A stretch of 64,000 nt of DNA from Rhodospirillaceae bacterium (lineage in GTDB: Bacteria > Pseudomonadota > Gammaproteobacteria > Steroidobacterales > Rariloculaceae), in contig PBDA01000030.1 of assembly GCA_002718345.1 (NCBI GenBank), forward strand, positions 1 to 64,000, read 5' to 3'. The position numbers were made by a program, and so were the translations under genes. How positions within the stretch are numbered: the first letter of the stretch is position 1; the number at the start of each line of letters is the position of its first letter. The notes under the pieces are model-generated. The model was not told the DNA's origin and did no database searches. It saw only the letters and a program-made list of their open reading frames with translations. Positions 26,328 to 34,859 of the stretch are shown here, in pieces.

Positions 26328-27875
26328 ATGAAAAAAGATATTACAAATATTCGTTCAACGTTGGATTGGTTAAAAGAGCAGGGCGATGTTATTGAAACCG
26401 ATAAGGAAGTGGATCCTGATCTTGAACTTACAGGGTTGCAGAAGCATCTTGATGGTGGCCCAGTTATATTATTCAACAACGTAAAAGATAAGCCACATGC
26501 AAGGGCAATAACGAATCTTTTTTCAGATATAGAAGTTATAGATAAAATTTTTGGTTATGAAGATCCAGTTCAACGGACTCGAAAAATTGCAGATTGCATT
26601 GAGCAGCCACTACCGCCAACAGAAGTATCTCAAGATGAGGCCCCTTGTCAGGAAACAGTTATTACGGATGATCTTGATGTTAATAAATGGATAACCGCTA
26701 TCCGACATACAAAGCTTGAATCAGAAATGACAGTTGGATCGGCAATTTCGTGTGTTGTGGGAGATTATTTTGATGGAGGTAGCCATATTGGTTATAACCG
26801 AATGAATTTTCGCTGGGGAAATGTTGGGACGTTTCAAATATCGCCTGGTTCACACATGTGGCAAGTAATGACCAAGCATTATAAAGATGATCAGCCAATC
26901 CCCTTGACCATGTGTTTTGGAGTTCCGCCCGCGTGTACGTTAGTAGCGGGTGGTGGTTTTGATTATGCCATGTTGCCAAAAGGTTGTGATGAAATTGGTA
27001 TTGCAGGGGCTGCTCAAGGTACCCCGGTAAATATAGTTAAGGCTAGAACTGTTGAAAATGCTTGGGCAATTGCAGAATCAGAGTATGTGCTTGAGGGGTA
27101 TTTGCATCCGCGTGATAAGCGCTATGAAACCAAAGAGGCAGAAGATGCCGATGTTCAGGGTAAGTATTTTTTTCACCCGGAATGGGCTGGGTATATGGGC
27201 AAGGCATATAAAGCACCTACATTTCATGTTACCGCGATTACAATGCGTAACCCTGAGACTCGGCCAATTATTTTTCCATTGGGTGTGCATACATCAGATT
27301 GTATAAATATTGTTACTACTGTTCGGGAGTCGGCAATTTTAGGATTGTGCGAGCGTCTGCAGCCCGGCATTGTTCAAGATGTTCATATTCCCTACTGTAT
27401 GACAGACTGGGGTGGTTGCATAATTCAAGTTAAAAAGCGTAATAAAATTGAGGAAGGGTGGCAGCGAAACTTCTTGTCTGCAATTTTGTCGTGTTCCCAG
27501 GGAATGAGATTGGCAATTGCTGTTAGTGAAGATGTAGATATTTATTCCATGGATGACATTATGTGGTGTTTAACCACTAGGGTAAATCCGCGTACTGATA
27601 TTCTGAACCCAATACCTGGTGGTAGAGGGCAGACTTTTATGCCTTCAGAAAGAATGACCGCGGGGGATAAACAGTGGACTGCCTCAAATACAGAGTTTGA
27701 GGGAGGTATGGGAATTGATGCAACTGTTCCATATGGATATGAACAGGACTTTCATCGTCCGGTATATCCTATTGATCATGTGAAACCAGAGGATTTTTTC
27801 ACCGACGAGCAGATTAAAAATGCTAAATCACGGATGGCTGGTTGGGTATTATCTCTGGCGCGTACAGGAAGATAA
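26328..27875 (+). CDS. UbiD family decarboxylase
   Basis: A 515-residue member of the UbiD family, which uses prenylated FMN to (de)carboxylate aromatic or unsaturated acids. It has YNRMNFRWG-type and GSHMWQVM segments, IGIAGAAQGTPVNIVKA, and the VTAITMR strand. Where well-studied members have EGPFGExxGY, this protein reads YFFHPEWAGYMG, keeping the second acid (Glu285) but not the first. No UbiX (prFMN synthase) gene is in the window. It lies 39 bases after the aldolase and 33 before the CoA transferase, so these form one run. The substrate is unknown. Confidence 0.88.
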   Translation: MKKDITNIRSTLDWLKEQGDVIETDKEVDPDLELTGLQKHLDGGPVILFNNVKDKPHARAITNLFSDIEVIDKIFGYEDPVQRTRKIADCIEQPLPPTEVSQDEAPCQETVITDDLDVNKWITAIRHTKLESEMTVGSAISCVVGDYFDGGSHIGYNRMNFRWGNVGTFQISPGSHMWQVMTKHYKDDQPIPLTMCFGVPPACTLVAGGGFDYAMLPKGCDEIGIAGAAQGTPVNIVKARTVENAWAIAESEYVLEGYLHPRDKRYETKEAEDADVQGKYFFHPEWAGYMGKAYKAPTFHVTAITMRNPETRPIIFPLGVHTSDCINIVTTVRESAILGLCERLQPGIVQDVHIPYCMTDWGGCIIQVKKRNKIEEGWQRNFLSAILSCSQGMRLAIAVSEDVDIYSMDDIMWCLTTRVNPRTDILNPIPGGRGQTFMPSERMTAGDKQWTASNTEFEGGMGIDATVPYGYEQDFHRPVYPIDHVKPEDFFTDEQIKNAKSRMAGWVLSLARTGR

Positions 27876-27908
27876 CGAGTCCTAAGAGTGTGATGGAGAG
27901 GTGACCCG

Positions 27909-30305
27909 ATGCTTTCGGGAATTCGGGTGCTTGATTTTACGGATCAGTCTGGCTGGATTGCTGGCAGGATATTAGCTGACCTCGGAGCAGAGGTAACCAA
28001 AGTTGAGTCCCCAAACTCTGATCTGGATGATTCATTCTGGCGTGCACACAATCTCAATAAAGCCCTAATGTTATTTAATCTTGAGCAAGTTAATGCTCAA
28101 GAAACTCTATATTCTCTTGTTAGTTCAGCAGATATCTTGATTGAGAGTACATTACCTGGGTCCAGAGAATTTAAGTTTTTTGAACATAAACTATTGCATG
28201 AAAAGAATCGCAGCTTGATTCATGTTGCGATTACACCATTTGGGCAAAATGGACCTCGTTCCGATTGGCTAGCAAGCGACCTCGAGCTGATGGCAGCTGG
28301 TGGGGCCATGTCTCTTACAGGGGAGGCTGATGGAGAGCCTGTTCGAATTTCCAGACCTCAGTCTTATGGTTGGGCTGGAGTTGCAGGTGCTGCTGGTGCT
28401 TTGACTGCACTCTGCGCCCGAGATCGTACAGGCCGTGGTCAGTTAGTTGATGTATCTGTTCAAGCGACGATCGTATCTGCATTAGCGAATGCTCCCACTT
28501 TTTGGGATCTCCAGCGTACTTTACCAATGAGAGATGGAGCCTTTATAACAGGACGTTCTATTTCAGGTGCGCGCTATCGGGTATTTTGGGAATGTAAGGA
28601 CGGTTATATTAATTTTATATTATATGGGGGTTCAGCAGGCAGGCGCACAAACAAAGCGCTAATAGAGTGGATGAAAGAGGAAGGCAGTGATCCTGGTGTT
28701 CTTCAAAGTATAGATTGGTTGAGTTTTAGTCCAACAGAATTAACTCAGAAGCAAGTAGATGAGATAGAGCGCCCAATCCAACTTTTTATGGCCAGGCTCA
28801 CAAAACGTGATTTTCTGGATGGTGCTTGCAAAAGGGAGATGCTTGGGTATCCAGTATCAACCGTTGCTGATATTAATGATGATCCGCAGCTTTCTGAAAG
28901 ATCTTTTTGGAGTTATCAAATAGAGAGAGATGGCTCTTTGGCAAAGTATTGCGGTGGTTTTGCAATAGTGGACGGAGAGAGACTTAAAGTTAGTAAAAAT
29001 ATTGATAGTGCTCAGATCACTACAGAGGAATTTATAAAAAGACCCTTTGATGATGCAAAATACCGTGATCATGAATTGGAGGTTAATGAACCATCTCAGT
29101 CTGCGTTAAGTGGTACCAAAGTTGTCGTATTTGGTGGCTATGCAGCTGGTCCTTGGATTGGCAAGATACTTGCTAACTTTGGAGCTGATGTGGTCCATGT
29201 TGAATCACTAACTCGACCAGATGGGTTTCGTCTTGAATATCCACCATTTAAAGATGGAAGAAGAGGGGTAAATCGCGGTGGTACATTCACGTTTTTTAAT
29301 GATTCTAAATTAGGTATTACTCTGGACTTAAAAAAGCCTGGTGGAGTTGAGCTTGCAAAGCGCTTAATTGATTGGTCAGATGTACTTATTGAAAATATGC
29401 GTCCAGGCGTTATTAAACGACTTGGACTTGATTATGCGGAACTTTTAAAAACTAACCCAAGCTTGATTCAGCTTTCTACTTGTAACATGGGGCAGACTGG
29501 TAGGCGTTCGCAAACACCTGGCTTCGGCTCTCAGTTGTCTGCTATGGCTGGGTTCTCCGAGCTATCAGGACAATCAAATGGCCCCCCTATGCTACTTTAC
29601 GGGCCATACATTGATTTTATTGCCGCTTTTTACGGGACATCAGCGGTGCTTGCAGCTCTTACAAACCAAAAGAACAATCATAAAGGTTGTTTAATTGATC
29701 TTTCTCAGTATGAGTGTGGAGTATCGTTTTTGGCAGGAGAGCTATTAGACTTCAATAGAAATGGGATCATAGCAGGAAGAATTGGTAATGCTGATGATCA
29801 GGCAGTACCTCATGGTGTTTATCGGTGTTCTGATATGGAGTGGCTAGCGATTTCTTGTTGGTCCAATAGTGAATTTTTCAGGCTGGCAAAGATACTTGGG
29901 AAAGAACAGTGGTGTGAAGACGATCGATTTTCAACATGTATTGCTCGTAGAAATAATATTGTTCTAATTGAGGCTGCAATTACTAATTGGTGTTCAGATA
30001 GAACTGCTGAGTTAGCTTCAGTTGAACTGCAAGCATCGTATGTCCATGCTTATGCAGTAAATACAGTTGCAGATTTATTTACTGATCCTCAATTAGCCTT
30101 TAGAAATACTTGGCGTGTGTTAGAACATCCTGTTATTGGTGAGCAGTCATTCTACTTTCCAGGCTTTGATTTAAGTGAGACTCCAGGTGAGATTATTAAT
30201 CCAGGTCCACTGTTAGGCGCTGATAACAAACATGTTTATCAGAATTTTCTGGGTTTGACAGAAACAGAAATGGCTCGTTATAGAGCCAATGGCGTTATTA
30301 CATAA
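27909..30305 (+). CDS. Two-domain family III CoA transferase (CaiB/BaiF)
   Basis: A 798-residue tandem of two CaiB domains (about 1-390 and 400-798). Each starts with the typical strand (GIRVLDFTDQSGWIAGRILADLGAEV; GTKVVVFGGYAAGPWIGK) and has the E-S-P or E-S-L strand. The N-domain has TGRGQLVDVSVQAT, where the residue after VQ is Ala186; the C-domain has GCLIDLSQYEC with Glu602 in that position. The family usually has an acidic residue there for catalysis, so the N-domain may be non-catalytic or dimer-forming. A monomer with two domains mimics the interlocked homodimer. It probably transfers CoA to the acid processed by UbiD. Its 3' end overlaps the next gene by 17 bases. Confidence 0.9.
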   Translation: MLSGIRVLDFTDQSGWIAGRILADLGAEVTKVESPNSDLDDSFWRAHNLNKALMLFNLEQVNAQETLYSLVSSADILIESTLPGSREFKFFEHKLLHEKNRSLIHVAITPFGQNGPRSDWLASDLELMAAGGAMSLTGEADGEPVRISRPQSYGWAGVAGAAGALTALCARDRTGRGQLVDVSVQATIVSALANAPTFWDLQRTLPMRDGAFITGRSISGARYRVFWECKDGYINFILYGGSAGRRTNKALIEWMKEEGSDPGVLQSIDWLSFSPTELTQKQVDEIERPIQLFMARLTKRDFLDGACKREMLGYPVSTVADINDDPQLSERSFWSYQIERDGSLAKYCGGFAIVDGERLKVSKNIDSAQITTEEFIKRPFDDAKYRDHELEVNEPSQSALSGTKVVVFGGYAAGPWIGKILANFGADVVHVESLTRPDGFRLEYPPFKDGRRGVNRGGTFTFFNDSKLGITLDLKKPGGVELAKRLIDWSDVLIENMRPGVIKRLGLDYAELLKTNPSLIQLSTCNMGQTGRRSQTPGFGSQLSAMAGFSELSGQSNGPPMLLYGPYIDFIAAFYGTSAVLAALTNQKNNHKGCLIDLSQYECGVSFLAGELLDFNRNGIIAGRIGNADDQAVPHGVYRCSDMEWLAISCWSNSEFFRLAKILGKEQWCEDDRFSTCIARRNNIVLIEAAITNWCSDRTAELASVELQASYVHAYAVNTVADLFTDPQLAFRNTWRVLEHPVIGEQSFYFPGFDLSETPGEIINPGPLLGADNKHVYQNFLGLTETEMARYRANGVIT

Positions 30306-31356
30306 GGTTGTTCAATTGATCCGCGGCATACAAAGAAATATATATTTGTACTGTTTATTGATGTGCTCTGTGGTTAGAGGTTTGTTGGTAGTAGGTTTTT
30401 TAATTTTAATAGTTCCAACCAGATTGTATGCACAGGGAGAGTATAACCTCGCATTAAGTGGAGCCAGTCCAGGTGGACTATGGTCATTGCTTGGCGCTGG
30501 AGTAAATGCAGCAGTTGCAATTAATCATCCGGGTTCTGTTATTACTTACCAGACTTCTGGTGGAGGTATTGCCAATATCAAGTTAGTTAGTGAAGGTATA
30601 GCTGAACTCGGCATAGTTCATGATGTTGAGCTTAAGGTGGCCGCAGAAGGAGGTTTGCCATTCGGCCAGCCTGTTAATAACCTTAGGGCTATTGCTTATC
30701 TGTATGACTGGGCACCAATGCAGCTAGTAATTACTTCATCATTTGCTGAGGAATACGAAATTGAGACACTAGGTGATCTTATTACTAACCAAGCGCCTGT
30801 TCGTTTTGGGGTTAATACTCGTGGCAATATGGTTCAAGAACTTAATAGAATGCTCCTTGATGCGTACGGTGTCACTTATGAACAAGTACGGGGCTGGGGT
30901 GGTCAGATAGTTTTTGCAGCATCTAATGATATGGCTAATCTTATGGCAAACCGTCGACTTGATATGACTGGTAATGGTTTGTTCACACCTAATAGCACAA
31001 TTTTGAGGACCGGTAATGCAGTTGATGTAACTATGCTATCAATCGACACAGATGTAGTTAATGCTGTGTCAGAAGCCTCAGGAGCAAGGCCTTTTACTGT
31101 GCCAATAGGTACCTATGATTGGCTGGATTCTGATGTTTCAACAATTGCGCTCGGAGCGGTTCTTGTTGTTAATAAAAACATGAGCTCTGAAGTGACTTAT
31201 GATTTAGCTAAAGCTCTCGTAGAGCATATTGCAAGGCTTCGTAGTGTACATGGTTCGATGAATGCACTAACTCCTGAGTTTATGGCATCACAGGATGTAA
31301 TCCCCTACCATGCTGGGGCATTAAATTATTTCCGTGAAGTAGGTTTGGTTAACTGA
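30289..31356 (+). CDS. TAXI-type TRAP solute-binding protein
   Basis: Periplasmic receptor of the TAXI (TRAP-associated extracytoplasmic immunogenic) group, 355 residues. After a long hydrophobic leader ending RLYAQGEYN come the strand LALSGASPGG and GSVITYQTSGGGIANI. The ATG overlaps the CoA transferase by 17 bases; the ATG at 30361 is an alternative that gives a shorter leader. Just downstream is its fused membrane subunit. TAXI receptors bind carboxylates or amino acids such as glutamate; this ligand is unknown. Confidence 0.88.
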   Translation: MALLHKVVQLIRGIQRNIYLYCLLMCSVVRGLLVVGFLILIVPTRLYAQGEYNLALSGASPGGLWSLLGAGVNAAVAINHPGSVITYQTSGGGIANIKLVSEGIAELGIVHDVELKVAAEGGLPFGQPVNNLRAIAYLYDWAPMQLVITSSFAEEYEIETLGDLITNQAPVRFGVNTRGNMVQELNRMLLDAYGVTYEQVRGWGGQIVFAASNDMANLMANRRLDMTGNGLFTPNSTILRTGNAVDVTMLSIDTDVVNAVSEASGARPFTVPIGTYDWLDSDVSTIALGAVLVVNKNMSSEVTYDLAKALVEHIARLRSVHGSMNALTPEFMASQDVIPYHAGALNYFREVGLVN

Positions 31357-31379
31357 TCAGCTCATTTAGTGAGACAAGC

Positions 31380-33218
31380 ATGGTTCGCTTTCTTTTTACC
31401 GTAGGTGCCCGGCGAAAGCTTGAAGGCTCTTTACAACAAGTAGTTAGGTTTTATTCCGCCCTAATAGCTGTGTGGACCATTTGGGCGGCAACCTTTGCCA
31501 TAATTGATCCTCTTTCCCACGGTGCCATTTTTGTTTGTTTTATTTTTGGTTTAATGTTTCTTGTAGTTTCATCAAGTCCTGACAGTGGGGGTAAAACTGT
31601 AAATTACAGTGATTGGATGCTTTCTATTTTGAGTATCTTATGTGGTGTTTACTTCATTGTTATTAGTGAACGTGTTTCCAGTCGTATTTCTTTGTTTGAT
31701 CCGCTAACAGAATTCGATTTGTTAGTTGGCACTATACTGTGGTTGCTTGCTATAGAGGCAACTCGACGTGCAGTGGGCCTAGGGTTAACTCTCATAGTTA
31801 TTTTCTTTGTGATCTATAACCTGTTTGGTCATTTATTAGCCGGGGTTTTATCGCACGGTTACATTAGTTACTCACATTTTCTTGATCAGTCCATTTTTAC
31901 TACTAATGGTCTGTTCGGTATGCCAATTCGGGTCGCAGCTACCTACGCGTTTCTCTTTGTAGGGTTTGGTGTATTTTTGCAACGTGCAGGAGGAGGTACA
32001 TTTTTCTATGATTTGGCATCTTCTGTCACTGGTAAAACTCCTGGTGGTCCAGCTAAAGTTTCAATATTTTCGTCAGCGCTTTATGGGACCATGTCTGGGA
32101 GCCCAACCTCCGACGTAGTAACTACCGGTTCGATTACTATCCCAATGATGAGGCGATTAGGCTATTCGCCAGTGATGGCTGGAGCTATCGAGGTAGCAGC
32201 TTCAACAGGCGGGAGCATTCTTCCTCCAGTAATGGGATCAGCTGTTTTTATTCTTGTTGAGTTTACTGGGATTACTTATCAGCAAATAGTTATTGCAGCA
32301 ATTATTCCGGCACTTCTTTTTTACTTTGCACTTTATGTTCAAGTGCATTTGGGCGCAGTTCGATTAAAACTAAAAAATGATTCTGCTTCAGATATTCCCA
32401 GATTGGGTGAAACAATAAGAAAACATGGTATTTTATTATTGCCTCTTGCCGTGATAATAGCAGCTCTTAGTTTGGGTTTTACTCCTACATTTTCCGCTCT
32501 TTTTGGTGCATTCTCTGCCATAGTGGTTTCCATGCGTAACACAGAAAATAAAATAGGTCTGCTGGCTTTTTACGATTCTTTATCAGACATTAGTTTAAGA
32601 ATTGTGCCTGTTGCAGCTGCATGCGCTGCCGCTGGATTGGTAGTCGGCGGAATGAGCTTAACAGGATTAGCAGGTAAGTTTTCTTACATAGTTTTCGCTT
32701 TAGCAGGTCAAAGTAATTTTTTGACGTTGATCGTTGCAGGTCTTCTTTGTATTTTATTGGGAATGGGAATGCCTACTCCAAGCGCATATATTTTGGCTGC
32801 AGTTCTTATTGCAGATGTGTTAATAGGGGTGAATATTGATGTTTTGACGGTTCATATGTTCTTGTTATTTTTTGCGGTATTATCTGCTATAACGCCACCA
32901 GTTGCCGTAGCTGCTTATGCGGCATCCTCAATTGCTGAGGCTAATCCTTTGTCAATTGCAGTTACAGGATTACGCCTGTCTCTAGTCTTGTTCATAATTC
33001 CTTTTGCTTTTGTCTATAACCCCTCACTATTAGCTCAGGGATCCATGTCTAGCGTAATTGTCGCTTTTATACTTGCTGTGCTGGGGGTATTTTTACTATG
33101 TGTTGCTAGTGAGGGTTATTTTCGGCGGCCTTTAAAAACTTGGGAACGTCTTGTTGCTGTAGGATTAGGTGGATGCTTGTTGTTTCCAACAATATTTTTA
33201 GAAAATTTAAAGCTTTAG
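31380..33218 (+). CDS. TRAP transporter fused membrane subunit (DctQM type)
   Basis: A 612-residue polytopic protein that joins the small four-helix domain (about 1-140) and the large DctM domain. It contains SGSPTSDVVTTGSITIPMM, and the ending GxxTPSAY region (GMGMPTPSAYILAA) and later AITPPVAVAAY, all typical of TAXI-TRAP permeases. It starts 23 bases after the receptor, so the two make a complete Na+- or H+-driven importer. It is the last gene of the long plus-strand run that begins at the TctC gene. Confidence 0.92.
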   Translation: MVRFLFTVGARRKLEGSLQQVVRFYSALIAVWTIWAATFAIIDPLSHGAIFVCFIFGLMFLVVSSSPDSGGKTVNYSDWMLSILSILCGVYFIVISERVSSRISLFDPLTEFDLLVGTILWLLAIEATRRAVGLGLTLIVIFFVIYNLFGHLLAGVLSHGYISYSHFLDQSIFTTNGLFGMPIRVAATYAFLFVGFGVFLQRAGGGTFFYDLASSVTGKTPGGPAKVSIFSSALYGTMSGSPTSDVVTTGSITIPMMRRLGYSPVMAGAIEVAASTGGSILPPVMGSAVFILVEFTGITYQQIVIAAIIPALLFYFALYVQVHLGAVRLKLKNDSASDIPRLGETIRKHGILLLPLAVIIAALSLGFTPTFSALFGAFSAIVVSMRNTENKIGLLAFYDSLSDISLRIVPVAAACAAAGLVVGGMSLTGLAGKFSYIVFALAGQSNFLTLIVAGLLCILLGMGMPTPSAYILAAVLIADVLIGVNIDVLTVHMFLLFFAVLSAITPPVAVAAYAASSIAEANPLSIAVTGLRLSLVLFIIPFAFVYNPSLLAQGSMSSVIVAFILAVLGVFLLCVASEGYFRRPLKTWERLVAVGLGGCLLFPTIFLENLKL

Positions 33219-33307
33219 CTTCATAGTTTCACAAAGTTGTTTAACGGAAGATATGTTTCTACACTAAATTGTTTGTAATGGTTGAAGTATTTAGGCGGCA
33301 AGTAAAT

Positions 33308-33463
33308 ATGACTGATAATGAAAAAGAGAACCCTAAAAAAAAATTACGAAGACGCGCTTTTTTTCTAGTGTGCTTGGTAATAGTCCTTTATGTAGGCTTC
33401 ATTGGTTTAATGAGTGTAGTTGGTCCTGGTTTCGGGCCAAGTGATCCTGCTTCTTTCGATTAG
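33308..33463 (+). CDS. Small single-membrane-helix protein
   Basis: Not recognised. I chose the ATG at 33308, 9 bases after AGGCGG, giving 51 residues; a longer TTG frame starts at 33269. The protein has a charged N-terminus (NEKENPKKKLRRR), one helix (AFFLVCLVIVLYVGFIGLMSVV) and a short Pro/Gly tail. It is the first gene of the SURF1-oxidase run, so it may be a small oxidase assembly or structural subunit. This is context only. Confidence 0.55.
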   Translation: MTDNEKENPKKKLRRRAFFLVCLVIVLYVGFIGLMSVVGPGFGPSDPASFD

Positions 33464-33497
33464 TATGAATGAATAAATTAAGGGGATTTTGCTTGAA

Positions 33498-34229
33498 GTG
33501 AAGGTCTCTCTAAAACGCATTGTTATTTTTGTGGTTATTCCGATTTTGCTAATATTTTTGGTGCGCTTGGGGATGTGGCAGCTTCATCGTGCAGAGCAGG
33601 GTGCTAGTATTTATGAGCAATTTGATCGGGAGACGCAGCTGCCAGCTCTTGACAGTTCTAGCCTTAATGGTCATTTAGATGATGTTCGTTTTCGTTGGAT
33701 AGAGCTTCAAGGGAAATATCTTTCTTCTAGGCAGTTTCTTTTGGATAGCATGACTTATGAGGGACAGGCTGGATATCATGTTTTAACGCCCTTTGCTGTC
33801 AATGATGGGGTTAGTTGGGTTTTAGTGAATAGGGGTTGGGTTCTGGCAGATCCAGATCGTCGGGTACTTCCTGAGGTATCGGTCAGTGAAATTCCACGTG
33901 TGATTAGAGGGATGGCTGAATCTTTGCCGCAACCTGGGTTATCGCTTAGTACCCCTATGAACCTCATGCCTTGGCCACAAGTGGTGCTATTTCCCTCTTT
34001 TGAAGAGCTTGAAATTCGGTTTGAGCAGTCACTGATACCTTATCAGTTGCTTTTGGATTCAAATTTACCTGATGGCTTCAGTCGGGAGTGGAAACCTCGC
34101 GCATTACCACCCGAACGTCATATTGGTTATGCCATACAATGGTTTTCTTTTGCGGGCGTACTTGCCTTTATGGTCATAGCTTTATGGGCACGTTCAAGAA
34201 CACGTCTTAATGATGAGATTGGACGATAG
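33498..34229 (+). CDS. SURF1 family cytochrome oxidase assembly protein
   Basis: Heme a insertion factor for aa3-type oxidase. It has an N-terminal helix, the conserved LGMWQLHRAEQ segment, GYHVLTPF, WVLVNRGWV and a C-terminal helix (IGYAIQWFSFAGVLAFMVI) with H-x-x-Y-A-x-x-W-F. Start chosen at GTG 33498, 11 bases after AGGGGA; TTG at 33489 is an alternative. Length is about 244 residues, typical. It overlaps the next frame at 34210 only if the longer start there is used. It lies upstream of the oxidase genes it serves. Confidence 0.92.
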   Translation: MKVSLKRIVIFVVIPILLIFLVRLGMWQLHRAEQGASIYEQFDRETQLPALDSSSLNGHLDDVRFRWIELQGKYLSSRQFLLDSMTYEGQAGYHVLTPFAVNDGVSWVLVNRGWVLADPDRRVLPEVSVSEIPRVIRGMAESLPQPGLSLSTPMNLMPWPQVVLFPSFEELEIRFEQSLIPYQLLLDSNLPDGFSREWKPRALPPERHIGYAIQWFSFAGVLAFMVIALWARSRTRLNDEIGR

Positions 34230-34293
34230 GGTCAAGATATGGTACATCAGCGCCCCGAAGGGACTCTGGATAGGTATTTTTTGGAGTATATCG

Positions 34294-34704
34294 ATGGTTA
34301 AAGGCTTATTAGCTTTAAGTGCAGTTTTTGTAGCAACGGTTATTGGCTCTGTGCTTGCGTTCGAATTAAAGACAGCAAGTATTCACGAAACAGGGAATGA
34401 AGCTTGGGCACATCAAAAAATGGAGTTTGTTTCTTGGAATAATGAACGTTGGACGGCTTGGGTCAAAGATGATTCATTTGAGCATACTCCAGAAAGTAGC
34501 GGTTATTGGCATCGCCACTCAAACCCTAGCTTGGCATTTATTGATTGGAACGGGGAGCCTTGGCAGGCAAAAATTGCGGAAGATTCATTTGTTATTGCAA
34601 ATAGAGGAGATTGGAGCATGCCAACCGAAACCGTGGAAGCCTTACATTACCTAGACTGGTCGGGGCAAAGGCAGATTCGAACTTTAGCTCAATTATCTCG
34701 TTAA
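34294..34704 (+). CDS. Membrane-anchored W-repeat protein of unknown function
   Basis: A 136-residue protein not recognised. I chose the ATG at 34294, with GGAG 7 bases upstream and a direct signal-anchor (ALSAVFVATVIGSVLAF); the longer frame at 34210 overlaps SURF1 by 20 bases. The soluble part has three copies of a short repeat, with tryptophans at 48, 85 and 122, exactly 37 apart: FVSWNNERW, FIDWNGEPW and YLDWSGQRQ. The first two copies continue to a DSF. It is most likely a periplasmic beta-repeat domain. It sits between SURF1 and the oxidase subunit II gene. Confidence 0.65.
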   Translation: MVKGLLALSAVFVATVIGSVLAFELKTASIHETGNEAWAHQKMEFVSWNNERWTAWVKDDSFEHTPESSGYWHRHSNPSLAFIDWNGEPWQAKIAEDSFVIANRGDWSMPTETVEALHYLDWSGQRQIRTLAQLSR

Positions 34705-34859
34705 GACATTGGCTTTGAATTCGACGAGATGTTCACCTATCATACCGCGCGGATGAACGGTTTAAGGAACACAAGGATGGAGTTCCCAGGTATGGTGTGG
34801 TCGCACACTCAATCGCGGATTCGTGAATCATTGAAACAATTTATTCTGGACTACTGGTT

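Noticed and set aside
34705-34859. Inverted GTTCAyC segments and CCGCGCGG before coxB
   Set aside because: These are short and imperfect, with no promoter or terminator shape, so not reported as a regulatory site.
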